NCBI GenBank assembly: GCA_014803435.1
Contig: JACYFD010000004.1
Location: forward strand, 1-64,000
DNA length: 64,000 nt
From: Cellulosimicrobium terreum
Lineage (GTDB): Bacteria > Actinomycetota > Actinomycetes > Actinomycetales > Cellulomonadaceae
Direction: 5' to 3'
In this document: in pieces, positions 8,463-16,472 of the stretch
How the letters are laid out: every line of letters begins with the position of its first letter
Numbering within the stretch: the first letter of the stretch is position 1
Position numbers and translations under genes: made by a program
Notes under the pieces: model-generated
What the model saw: only the letters and a program-made list of their open reading frames with translations
Told to the model about the DNA's origin: nothing
Database searches by the model: none

Positions 8463-9602
8463 TCACACCGCCGAAGAGCTCGGGGCGACAGGGCCTGTCG
8501 TGGTCCCGACCACGAGCTCCACGTGCAAGGTCGTCGTCGCCGGGGCGTCCCCGGCGATCAGGCCGACGACGGCCCGGCCGAGTGCGGCGCCCTTGTCCGC
8601 GAGCGGCTGCAGGACGCTCGTGAGCACGTCGGGTGCGAGCCACGGCAGGTCCAGGCCGTCGAACCCGGCGACGGAGACGTCGTCGGGCACGTGGAGCCCC
8701 AGCTCGCGCACGCCGAGCAGCGCGCCTGCGGCGAGGAGGTCGGAGTGGGCGATCACGGCTGTGGGCCGGGTCGTGGGGTCCAGCGCGACGACGGTGCCGT
8801 CGGGTCCGGGCCGACCGAGCAGGGCGAGGGCGGCGGACCGGCCGTGCTCGACGAGCGACGCCTCGGTCTCCCACGCGGCGACGGGCTCGACGACGTCCCG
8901 CACCCCGGCGAGCCGGTTGGCCGTCGGCGTCCGGTCGACCGCGGCGAGGCGTGCGGCGTCCAGCGGGCCGCTGCGGTCCGAGTTGTCGAGGGGCAAGGAG
9001 ATCTCCGCGACCCGCTCGTGCCCGAGGTCGACGAGGTGCCGCACGACGGCGGCGGTCCCGTCGCGGTCGTCGATCGCGACGAGCGGGGCCCCCTCGACCT
9101 CGCGTCCCTCGCCGATCACGACCGGCACACCGCGTCGCTGGAGGGCGGCGAGGGTCGCGTCGTCGGACCCGACCCCCCACACGAGGACCGCGACGTCCAT
9201 CGCTGCGCTCTCGACGAGGGGGTCGACGGCGCGGGCCGGGTCGCTCGACGGGATCCCGGGGATGAGGAGGACGCCGAGGCCGTTCTCCCCGAGGGTGGAG
9301 ACGAGGCCGTCGAGCACCTGGACCGCGACGGGGTCGCGGAAGGCCCGGCGGAGCTGGTCGCCCACGACGACGCCGACGACGCCGGAGCGGCCGGAGCGCA
9401 GCTGGCGGCCGAGCGGGTTGGGGCCGGTGTAGCCGAGCTCCTTGGCCGCGGCCAGGACCCGCTCGCGCGTCTCGGGCGTGATCGGTCCTGCTCCGGAGAA
9501 CGCGAGCGACGCGGTGGACACGGACACGCCGGCGAGCTCGGCGACCTTGGCGAGGGTGGGGCGGTGCGCGCCCGTGCCTCTCGTGCCGGTGGTGTCGCTC
9601 AT
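8463..9602 (-). CDS. LacI-family transcriptional regulator
   Basis: The 379-residue protein has the LacI helix-turn-helix at residues 16-37 (TLAKVAELAGVSVSTASLAF) and the hinge region ending GRQLRSGRSG. A periplasmic-binding-like effector domain with an HRLxxH-like HERVAEI element follows. The ATG at 9602 has GCAGGAG upstream. It diverges from two MFS transporter genes, and two perfect palindromes with central CG lie at the start of the first. It most likely represses these transporters until its ligand, probably a sugar or similar compound, is present. The ligand is unknown. Confidence 0.9.
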   Translation of the reverse strand: MSDTTGTRGTGAHRPTLAKVAELAGVSVSTASLAFSGAGPITPETRERVLAAAKELGYTGPNPLGRQLRSGRSGVVGVVVGDQLRRAFRDPVAVQVLDGLVSTLGENGLGVLLIPGIPSSDPARAVDPLVESAAMDVAVLVWGVGSDDATLAALQRRGVPVVIGEGREVEGAPLVAIDDRDGTAAVVRHLVDLGHERVAEISLPLDNSDRSGPLDAARLAAVDRTPTANRLAGVRDVVEPVAAWETEASLVEHGRSAALALLGRPGPDGTVVALDPTTRPTAVIAHSDLLAAGALLGVRELGLHVPDDVSVAGFDGLDLPWLAPDVLTSVLQPLADKGAALGRAVVGLIAGDAPATTTLHVELVVGTTTGPVAPSSSAV

Positions 9603-9637
9603 CACGCTCCTGCCTGCCCGCGGACGGGGAAAGTCGA

Positions 9638-9666
9638 TTGACGCGCGGCCAGCGTACCCGCACACT
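9638..9666 (+). promoter_or_regulatory. Promoter of the MFS transporter pair, probably leaderless
   Basis: TTGACG (9638-9643), 17 bases and CACACT (9661-9666) form a promoter. The ATG at 9674 lies seven bases after the -10 box, where transcription should begin. The mRNA would then have no leader, as is common in actinobacteria. The same arrangement recurs at 16342-16370. Confidence 0.5.
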
Positions 9667-9673
9667 GGTGAGC

Positions 9674-11203
9674 ATGCCTCGAATCGATTCGAAGCGCGCA
9701 CTCCTCGGTCCGATCGAATCGATTCGAGCGGGTGCTGCGCCGGACTCCTCCGACCACCGCGTGCTCGCGCGCGCCCGCTGGACGCTCCTCGGCATCTTCG
9801 CCCTCAACGGCGTCATGATGTCGAGCTGGCTCGCACGCATCCCGTCCGTGCGCGACGCGCTCGACCTGTCGCCCGCCGACCTCGGGATCGTGCTGCTCGC
9901 CGGCGCCGTCGGCGCGCTCGCGACCGTCGCGGTCGCCGGCCCGTTCGTCACCCGGTTCGGCGGACGGCTCGCGTTCGTCATCTCGGCCGGGCTCTTTGCC
10001 GCGGCCTTCCTGCTGCTCGGCCTCGGCCCCGCCACGGGTTCCGTCGTGCTCCTGGCCGCCGGCATCTTCCTCAACGGCATGGCCTTCTCCCTCGGGAACG
10101 TGCCCATGAACGTCGAGAGCGCCGGCGTCGAGCGCCGCATGGGCCGCACGGTCCTGCCCCAGTTCCACGCCGCGTTCTCGATCGGCGCCGTCGTCGGGTC
10201 CCTCCTCGGCGCGGCGTGCGCCGCGGGCGAGGTCCCCGTCCTCGTCCAGTTCGCCGTCACCGGCGCCGTCGCCACCGTCTGGCGCCTCGTCGCCATCCCG
10301 GCGATCGTCCACGACACGCTCCCGGCCCGGCCCGAGCCGTCGAGCGACACACCCTCGCGTCCCCGGGAGGCGACCCGCGCACCTCGCGGCGCACGACTCG
10401 GCGCAGCGCTCGGTGCGTGGCGCGAGCCGCGGACGCTGCTCATCGGCCTCGTGATCCTGTCGGCGGCGCTGTCCGAGGGCTCGGCGAACGACTGGCTGTC
10501 CCTCGCCGTCGTCGACGGCTTCGCGCAGACGGAGGCCGTCGGAGCGGTCGTCTTCGGGACGTTCGTCGGCGCGATGACCGTCATGCGGCTCGCCGGCACG
10601 CGACTCATCGACCGCTTCGGCCGCGTGGTCGTGCTGCGGGCGTCCGGCATCACGTCGATCCTCGGGCTCGTGCTCTTCGGGTTCGCGCCCACGCTCGCGC
10701 TCGCGGGGGTCGGGGTCGTGCTGTGGGGCTTCGGTGCCGCCCTCGCCGTGCCCGTCGGCATCGCCGCGGCGTCGGACGAGCCGCTGCGCGCCGCGAGCCG
10801 CGTGTCCGTCGTGTCCGCGTTCTCCTCGATGGCCGCGCTCGGCGCGCCGCCGCTCCTCGGCCTCGCGGCGGAGGCGCTCGGTGCGCGGCACGCGCTCGTG
10901 CTCATCGTCGGGGCCATGGTCCTCAGCGTTCTCCTGGCGCGCCAGGTCGCACCGCTGCGCACGTCCGCCGCGCTCGCCGCACGCGCGCCGGGCGCAGCAG
11001 GGCAGGATGAGGGGGAGGCGCCCGGTCCGGACGGCCAGACCGAGCCCCCGACCGAGCACCTCCTGCAACCCGACCTGTCCGCGCCGGACCGCCACCCGCG
11101 GCGCCGACGCACGGCGCGTCGTCGTGCACCGGCCGGACGGCACGACGCGCGTCGGCACCGTCCCGTCACCACCTCTCACCGCCGCGAGGAGACCTCCGCA
11201 TGA
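9674..11203 (+). CDS. MFS transporter
   Basis: The 509-residue membrane protein has twelve predicted helices. After the first comes LNGVMMSSWLARIPSVRDAL, a pattern shared with YbjJ/FucP-like MFS proteins. A central cytoplasmic loop (about 230-260) is rich in Pro, Arg and Ser. The C-terminal 60 residues are hydrophilic and Arg/His-rich. The start is uncertain: ATG 9674 fits a leaderless mRNA, but the operators then fall within codons 2-18, and GTG 9761 (480 residues) would leave them non-coding. It overlaps the next, paralogous gene by four bases. The substrate is unknown. Confidence 0.8.
   Translation: MPRIDSKRALLGPIESIRAGAAPDSSDHRVLARARWTLLGIFALNGVMMSSWLARIPSVRDALDLSPADLGIVLLAGAVGALATVAVAGPFVTRFGGRLAFVISAGLFAAAFLLLGLGPATGSVVLLAAGIFLNGMAFSLGNVPMNVESAGVERRMGRTVLPQFHAAFSIGAVVGSLLGAACAAGEVPVLVQFAVTGAVATVWRLVAIPAIVHDTLPARPEPSSDTPSRPREATRAPRGARLGAALGAWREPRTLLIGLVILSAALSEGSANDWLSLAVVDGFAQTEAVGAVVFGTFVGAMTVMRLAGTRLIDRFGRVVVLRASGITSILGLVLFGFAPTLALAGVGVVLWGFGAALAVPVGIAAASDEPLRAASRVSVVSAFSSMAALGAPPLLGLAAEALGARHALVLIVGAMVLSVLLARQVAPLRTSAALAARAPGAAGQDEGEAPGPDGQTEPPTEHLLQPDLSAPDRHPRRRRTARRRAPAGRHDARRHRPVTTSHRREETSA
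9679..9692. promoter_or_regulatory. LacI-type operator O1
   Basis: TCGAATCGATTCGA is a perfect 14-bp palindrome with a central CG, typical of LacI-family operators. It lies just downstream of the predicted start point and would block early elongation. Confidence 0.7.
9714..9727. promoter_or_regulatory. LacI-type operator O2
   Basis: This is an exact second copy of TCGAATCGATTCGA, 35 bases from the first centre to centre (about 3.3 helical turns). The spacing suits binding of two dimers on nearly the same face of the helix. Confidence 0.7.
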
Positions 11204-12528
11204 CCGCCCCGTCCGCACCCCGAGCCGCACGTGTCGCGTCGCTCGCCGCGTGGTCCGTGTTCGCCGTGTTCTTCCTCAACGGCTTCAACTTCGCGACCTG
11301 GGCGTCCCGCCTGCCCGCGGTGCGCGACGAGCTCGGCTTCGGCGAGTCGCAGATGGGGCTCCTGCTGCTCTTCATGGCCGTCGGCTCGCTGCTCGCGCTG
11401 CCGCTGTCCGGCCTCGTCGTGCAGCGCCTCGGTGCCGCCCGCGCGGTCGTGGTCTTCGCGACCATCAACACCGCCGGTCTCGTGACGACCGTGTTCGCCG
11501 TGGCGGAGGGCGCGGACTGGGTGGTGCGCATCGGGCTCTTCGTGACGGGCATCGGCACGGGGGTGTGGGACGCGGCGATGAACCTCGAGGGTGCGGCAGT
11601 CGAGCAGCGGCTCGGGCGCGCGATCATGCCCCGTTTTCACGCCGGGTTCTCGTTCGGCACCATGGCCGGAGCGGGTATCGGGGCGCTCGCTGCCCTGCTG
11701 CGGGTCCCCGTGCAGTGGCACCTGACCGCCGCCGTGGCGGTGAGCCTGGTCGCGGTCCTGTGGTCGGTGCGGTTCTTCCTGCCCGCCGGCACGATCGACG
11801 ACGCGACGGCCGCGCACGCAGACGCCCAGGCCTCCGGTGCGGACCCCGCGACCGCAGTCCCGGTGTCGCGAGGTGCGCGGTCCGCGCTGTCCGCCTGGAC
11901 GGAGCCGCGCACGTTGCTCATCGGGCTCGTCGTGCTCGCCGCGGCCCTCACCGAGGGCGCGGCGAACGACTGGGTGAGCCTCGCGGTCGTCGACGGGTTC
12001 GAGACCGAGGACGCGCTCGGCGCCGTCGCGCTCGCCGTCTTCCTCACCGCCATGACCGGGATGCGTCTCCTCGGCACAGGTCTGCTCGACCGGTTCGGCC
12101 GGGTCCCTGTGCTGCGGATCTCCGCGGGTCTGGCGCTCGTGGGACTGCTCGTGTTCGGCCTCGCGCCGAGCCTGTGGCTCGCGCTCGTCGGCGTCGTGCT
12201 GTGGGGGATGGGCGCCGCCCTCGGGTTCCCGGTGGGGATGAGCGCGGCGTCGGACGACCCGCAGCGCGCCGCCGTGCGCGTGAGCGTGGTCGCGACCATC
12301 GGCTACTCGGCGTTCTTCATGGGGCCGCCGCTGATCGGCTTCCTCGCGCACGCCGTCGGCTACCGGCACGCGCTGCTCGTCATCGCCGTGCCGGTCGTCG
12401 TGGGCCTGCTCGTCGTCGGGGCCGCGCGCCCGCTCCCGACGGCTGCGGGCGGTGGCGGCGGCGGCACGCGTGCGGACGACGTCCGCCCGGCTGCCACGGA
12501 TGCCTCGGTCCCGGACACGTCGAACTAG
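11200..12528 (+). CDS. MFS transporter, paralogue of the preceding gene
   Basis: The 442-residue protein has twelve predicted helices and aligns with the upstream transporter throughout. The first helix region reads LNGFNFATWASRLPAVRDEL against LNGVMMSSWLARIPSVRDAL, and both share LTEGAANDW/LSEGSANDW. It lacks the long hydrophilic C-terminus of its neighbour but has a Gly-rich tail. Its ATG overlaps the upstream stop (ATGA), so the two are translated together. Tandem paralogues may form a heteromeric exporter or handle related substrates. This is inference. Confidence 0.82.
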   Translation: MTAPSAPRAARVASLAAWSVFAVFFLNGFNFATWASRLPAVRDELGFGESQMGLLLLFMAVGSLLALPLSGLVVQRLGAARAVVVFATINTAGLVTTVFAVAEGADWVVRIGLFVTGIGTGVWDAAMNLEGAAVEQRLGRAIMPRFHAGFSFGTMAGAGIGALAALLRVPVQWHLTAAVAVSLVAVLWSVRFFLPAGTIDDATAAHADAQASGADPATAVPVSRGARSALSAWTEPRTLLIGLVVLAAALTEGAANDWVSLAVVDGFETEDALGAVALAVFLTAMTGMRLLGTGLLDRFGRVPVLRISAGLALVGLLVFGLAPSLWLALVGVVLWGMGAALGFPVGMSAASDDPQRAAVRVSVVATIGYSAFFMGPPLIGFLAHAVGYRHALLVIAVPVVVGLLVVGAARPLPTAAGGGGGGTRADDVRPAATDASVPDTSN

Positions 12529-12537
12529 GCTGACCCG

Positions 12538-13794
12538 GTGACCTGCGAACCCACCGCATCCTCCGGGCCCCGCGTCGACGACACGGCGGCCACGGCCCCC
12601 GGGCTGCGCCCCGAGACCCCGGGCGAGCCCACGCTCGCCGAGCTCACGACGCTGCGCGTCGGTGGTCCGGTCGACCGGTACGTCGAGGTGACGAGCGAGG
12701 CCGAGCTGGTCGAGACCGTGCGCGCGGTGGACGACGCCGGCGAGGCGCTGCTCGTCCTCGGTGGCGGATCCAACCTGCTCGTCGGCGACGACGGGTTCGC
12801 GGGCGTCGTCGTGCGCGACCGGCGCCAGGGCGTCACGGTCGACGCCGAGGACACGTGCGGCGGCGCGAGCTTCACCGTCCCCGCCGGCCAGGACTGGGAC
12901 GAGCTCGTCGAGCGTGCGGTCGCGCAGGACTGGGTCGGGCTCGAGGCGCTGTCCGGCATCCCCGGGACCGCCGGGGCCGCGCCCGTGCAGAACGTCGGGG
13001 CGTACGGTCAGGAGGTGTCCGGCGTCGTCGCGTCGGTGCGGGTGTGGGACCGCGCCGAGTCGCGCGCGCGCACCCTCGCGCTCGGCGAGCTCGGCTTCGG
13101 GTACCGGACGTCGTTGCTCAAGCGGTCGATGCACGTGGCGGACGTGCCGGACGGAGCCGGCCCCGACGTCGCGTCCGGTCCCTGGTACCCGAGCCCGCGG
13201 TTCGTCGTGCTGGACGTCGCGTTCCAGACGCGGCTCGGGTCGTTGTCCGCCCCGGTCGCGTACGCGGAGCTGGCCCGCACGCTCGGCGTCGAGGTGGGGG
13301 AGCGGGCTCCGAACGTGGACGTGCGGGCCGCCGTCCTCGAGCTGCGCGGCCGCAAGGGCATGCTGCTCGACCGGGTCGGCACGGCGGGCGCCGCGCCGGA
13401 CCACGACCGGTGGAGCGCGGGATCGTTCTTCACGAACCCGGTCGTGCCGGCCGAGCAGGCGGACCTGCTGCCCGCCGACGCCCCGCGCTACCCGGTGCGT
13501 TCGGCGAGGCCGAGCCGCACGACGGGCCCGGCGCTCGGTGAGATCGACCCGACGCTCGTCAAGACGTCGGCCGCGTGGCTCATCGAGCGTGCGGGGTTCA
13601 CCAAGGGATTCGGCGTGCACGGGCCGTCGAGCCTCGCGACCCTCTCGACGCGGCACACCCTCGCCCTGACGAACCGGGGCGGCGCGAGCGCGTCGGACGT
13701 CGTGGAGCTCGCACGCGCGGTGCGCGACGGGGTGCGCGACGCGTTCGGCGTCGAGCTCGTGCCGGAGCCGGTGCTCGTGGGTATCGCCCTCTGA
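12538..13794 (+). CDS. murB: UDP-N-acetylenolpyruvoylglucosamine reductase (MurB)
   Basis: The 418-residue FAD enzyme reduces UDP-GlcNAc-enolpyruvate to UDP-MurNAc in cytoplasmic peptidoglycan precursor synthesis. FAD-binding GGGSNLLVGDDGF and SGIPGTAGAAPVQNVGAYG are present. The catalytic serine lies in SAGSFFTNPV, and SAAWLIERAGFTKG is near the C-terminus. Length and insertions fit the longer actinobacterial type. The GTG at 12538 starts ten bases after the second transporter, so read-through from that operon may add to its expression. Confidence 0.95.
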   Translation: MTCEPTASSGPRVDDTAATAPGLRPETPGEPTLAELTTLRVGGPVDRYVEVTSEAELVETVRAVDDAGEALLVLGGGSNLLVGDDGFAGVVVRDRRQGVTVDAEDTCGGASFTVPAGQDWDELVERAVAQDWVGLEALSGIPGTAGAAPVQNVGAYGQEVSGVVASVRVWDRAESRARTLALGELGFGYRTSLLKRSMHVADVPDGAGPDVASGPWYPSPRFVVLDVAFQTRLGSLSAPVAYAELARTLGVEVGERAPNVDVRAAVLELRGRKGMLLDRVGTAGAAPDHDRWSAGSFFTNPVVPAEQADLLPADAPRYPVRSARPSRTTGPALGEIDPTLVKTSAAWLIERAGFTKGFGVHGPSSLATLSTRHTLALTNRGGASASDVVELARAVRDGVRDAFGVELVPEPVLVGIAL

Positions 13795-13804
13795 GCCTGC
13801 CCGG

Positions 13805-14779
13805 TCAGTAGACGAGGACGGTCGTCCCGGGAGGGGCGCCCCACGTGTCCCAGATCCAGTTCATCGCGCCGTTCGCCACGCGTACGCAGCCGTGCGACGC
13901 ACCCCAGGGCGGGATCGACGGCGAACCGTGCACCGCGATGCCGCCCGTGAAGAACTTGGGCCGCCACATGTCTCCGAGCTCGAGGCTCGAGGAGTAGTTC
14001 GCGTCCACCTGTCGGCCCACCTGGAACGTCCCGCGCGGGGTGTTGGCGTGGTACTGCTGGCCCTTCGCCTCGAACGCCTCGCCGCTGCCCGACGACGCGT
14101 TGATGGCGGTGACGACCTTCCCGTCGTCGACGGCGAGCAGGAGCTGGCGATCGATGTCGATCTCGATGACGTGCCCCGACGAGCTCTGCGCCCTCGGCCG
14201 CACCCCGTCGTCGAGCGCGGCCTGCGTCGCCGGACCGACGACGCCGTCCCGGGAGATGCCGGCCGCCTTCTGCAGGGCCCACACCGCCTGCTGCGTGCCG
14301 GGTCCGAAGTCGCCGTCGGGCGTGCCGATGAAGTACCCGAGCTCGTGCAGGCGGGACTGCAGGTCCGTGACGAGCTCGCCGCTCGCGCCGCGGACGAGCG
14401 CCTCGGGCTCCTCCGGTTCCGCGGGCTCCGCGGTCTCCTCCGGCTCGGCGGGCGGGTCCGGCTCCTCGGTGGCCTCGTCCGTCGCCTCGTCCGTCGGCTC
14501 GTCCGTCGGCTCGACCTCAGGTTCCTCGGTCGGCTCCGCGCTCGGCGTCGGCTCGGGCTCCTCGGTCGCCTCCGGTTCCGGGGTGGGCTCGTCCGTCGGC
14601 GAGACGGTCGACGTCGGTGGTGCGCTGGACGTCTGAGCGCGGCCCGGCTGCATGTCGGGCAGCCCGGACTGGCATCCTGTCACCGCGAGCAGCGCGACGA
14701 CCAGCCCGGCGCCGGCGCGCAGCGCCGTCTGTCGGGCACGCCACCGCGTGCGTCCTGCTCGATTCCCCTGCTGGACCAT
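13805..14779 (-). CDS. Lipoprotein L,D-transpeptidase with peptidoglycan-binding domain
   Basis: The 324-residue precursor has a signal peptide ending in lipobox VTGC, with C36 the lipidated residue. A Pro/Glu/Thr-rich spacer (about 50-125) crosses the wall. A PG_binding_1 domain follows (about 130-195), then a YkuD domain with HGSPSIPPWGASHGCVRV. C298 is the catalytic nucleophile for 3-3 crosslinking or protein attachment to peptidoglycan. The ATG at 14779 has AGGAGG at good distance, unlike the longer frame to 14842. It converges on murB with a ten-base gap. Confidence 0.92.
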   Translation of the reverse strand: MVQQGNRAGRTRWRARQTALRAGAGLVVALLAVTGCQSGLPDMQPGRAQTSSAPPTSTVSPTDEPTPEPEATEEPEPTPSAEPTEEPEVEPTDEPTDEATDEATEEPDPPAEPEETAEPAEPEEPEALVRGASGELVTDLQSRLHELGYFIGTPDGDFGPGTQQAVWALQKAAGISRDGVVGPATQAALDDGVRPRAQSSSGHVIEIDIDRQLLLAVDDGKVVTAINASSGSGEAFEAKGQQYHANTPRGTFQVGRQVDANYSSSLELGDMWRPKFFTGGIAVHGSPSIPPWGASHGCVRVANGAMNWIWDTWGAPPGTTVLVY

Positions 14780-14926
14780 CCTGGCTCCTCCTGTGGTGCG
14801 CACCGGCTCGTCCGACGGCGGCTCGACGCGGGGACCCATCATGCGTCGCCCGCGCGCGGAGCGCGTGCCGTCCGGGCCGTCGTGGTGCGGATCGTGATCC
14901 TCTCGTGACGCGGCGGACCGCGCACC

Positions 14927-15355
14927 CTACGAGACGCCCGGGGCCTGCGGACCGTTGGGGGAGCCGGTGGCGTGCTCCTGCCGGAGCGCCGCCCGGACGG
15001 CGGCGAGGATCGCGTCGTCCGTGAGCCCGACGCCGCGCGTCGTCCGCACGAGGTCGCGCGCGGCCTGCCGGGCGACCACGTCCGCCGAGGTCGCGCCGTC
15101 GGCGACCACGGTGCCCGCCCGCCGGCGGGTGGTCACCGCCCCGGACGCCTCGAGCTCGCGGTATGCGCGGGCGACGGTCCCGGCGGCGAGCCCGAGGTCG
15201 GTCGCGAGCGCGCGGATGGTCGGCAGGCGGTCGCCGACGACGAGCCGGCCCGCGGCGACGTGCTCGAGCACCTGGGCACGGATCTGCTCGTACGGGGGCG
15301 CGCCCGACCCGAGGTCGATGTCGACCCGCAGCCCGCCCGCCACGTCAGCCGGCAT
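14927..15355 (-). CDS. GntR-family (YtrA-type) transcriptional regulator
   Basis: The 142-residue protein consists of a winged helix with the GntR pattern PPYEQIRAQVLEHVAAGRL, then LPTIRALATDLGLAAGTVARAYRELE, plus a short C-terminal helix. This short form belongs to the YtrA group, which lacks a large effector domain and usually controls a linked membrane or ABC transport operon. It overlaps the 3' end of the upstream membrane-protein gene by 11 bases, so the pair is co-expressed. A 13-bp palindrome at the operon start (16326-16338) is a plausible operator. Confidence 0.87.
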   Translation of the reverse strand: MPADVAGGLRVDIDLGSGAPPYEQIRAQVLEHVAAGRLVVGDRLPTIRALATDLGLAAGTVARAYRELEASGAVTTRRRAGTVVADGATSADVVARQAARDLVRTTRGVGLTDDAILAAVRAALRQEHATGSPNGPQAPGVS

Positions 15356-16334
15356 CCTGGCCGCCGACCTCGCCGAGCCCGCTCGTGCCCGCGAGGGCGG
15401 TGCGTGCGGCGTCGGCGCGAGGGGCGTCCGATCGCGGGGGGACGCCGGGCACGAGCGTGACGACGATCGCGGCGAGCGCCCACGCGATCCCGACGACGAT
15501 CGCCGTGATCCCGATCCCGGGTCCGAAGCCCGCGCTCGCGCCGTTAGACGCCGCGTTGGTCGCGACGTTGTGGGCCGCCTGGCCACCCGTGACGAGCATG
15601 CCCGCGCCGGTGAGCCCGACGGTGAGCTGGACGCCGCGCAGCAGCCGGTGCGAGGACAGTCGGCGCAGGGCGAGGTCCCACGTCGCGTCGACGCCGGCGA
15701 CCGCTGCTCGCGCGACGACGAGGCGGAGGCAGACCTCGCTCGCACCGAGCACCAGCAGGCACGCGACCAGGAGCGGGAGGCCGTAGAACCAGCCGGGGTA
15801 GGGGCCCGACGCCCCGCCGACCCCTGCGGCTGTGTCGAGGAACCCGACCGACCGGCCGTCGGGCTGCGCGGTCAGCCCGCCGACGAGAGTGACGAGCACG
15901 ACGACTGCCGTCGAGACCCAGGACCAGCGTCGCAGGCGGGCGGGCGCGACGTCGCGCACCGTCCGGGGTACGAGGCTGGCGCTACGTCGGGCCCCGTCCG
16001 GCGCGGGCCACGTGACCTCGGCGAGCGCGACGGCGGCCACGAACGACAGCCCGGCGGCGGCGGGGACGAGCCCGAGCGCGAGCCCCTCCGAGAGGCCGTC
16101 GAAGGTCATGGCGACCGCCGGGCCGACGACCAGCAGCACCGCGAGGGCGACGACGGCGCCGAGCAGCGCTCCGCCGCCCGCGTGGCGGCGTGCACGGGCC
16201 GCCTGGGCGGGGTTCGTCACGAGCGGGGCGGAGGCGGGCGCCTCGGTCTCGGCCCGGGCGCGGCGCAGCGCCCACGCGAGGACGGCGGCGGGTGCCGCGA
16301 CGAGGACGACGAGGAAGAGGATATGTATTGACAC
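15345..16334 (-). CDS. Integral membrane protein linked to GntR regulator
   Basis: The 329-residue protein has about eight predicted membrane helices and resembles DUF1648-type membrane proteins found beside YtrA-like regulators, though I cannot confirm the family. It has one conspicuous Arg-rich loop (about 35-55). The GTG at 16334 lies seven bases after a CACACT -10 box, implying a leaderless mRNA. A longer frame to 16418 lacks any start signal and reaches beyond that promoter. Function is unknown. Co-expression with the regulator suggests a response to membrane-active compounds. Confidence 0.65.
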   Translation of the reverse strand: MSIHILFLVVLVAAPAAVLAWALRRARAETEAPASAPLVTNPAQAARARRHAGGGALLGAVVALAVLLVVGPAVAMTFDGLSEGLALGLVPAAAGLSFVAAVALAEVTWPAPDGARRSASLVPRTVRDVAPARLRRWSWVSTAVVVLVTLVGGLTAQPDGRSVGFLDTAAGVGGASGPYPGWFYGLPLLVACLLVLGASEVCLRLVVARAAVAGVDATWDLALRRLSSHRLLRGVQLTVGLTGAGMLVTGGQAAHNVATNAASNGASAGFGPGIGITAIVVGIAWALAAIVVTLVPGVPPRSDAPRADAARTALAGTSGLGEVGGQDAG

Positions 16335-16338
16335 AATA
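16326..16338. promoter_or_regulatory. Candidate GntR operator over the start codon
   Basis: TATTG-ACA-CAATA is a perfect 13-base palindrome in an AT-rich patch that stands out from its surroundings. It overlaps the predicted transcription and translation start of the membrane protein gene. Confidence 0.45.
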
Positions 16339-16341
16339 ATG

Positions 16342-16370
16342 AGTGTGGCGCCGTGAGTCGCGGGTGTCAA
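16342..16370 (-). promoter_or_regulatory. Promoter of the membrane protein/GntR operon
   Basis: On the minus strand TTGACA (16370-16365), 17 bases and CACACT (16347-16342) form a promoter. The GTG start follows seven bases later, so the mRNA is probably leaderless. Confidence 0.55.
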
Positions 16371-16452
16371 CGGGTGCCGACACACGCGGCGCTCGCGGAT
16401 GAGAGCACTCTCACCCACGTCTCACCCGGTCCCCACGCCCGTCGGGTCTGCT

Positions 16453-16472
16453 GAGGTCGTGATCACGACCTC
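16453..16472. promoter_or_regulatory. Perfect 20-bp palindrome at the phosphotransferase start
   Basis: The sequence 16453-16472 (GAGGTCGTGA and its reverse complement) is a perfect palindrome covering the chosen GTG. It may be an operator for a dimeric regulator. No regulator can be assigned. Confidence 0.4.
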
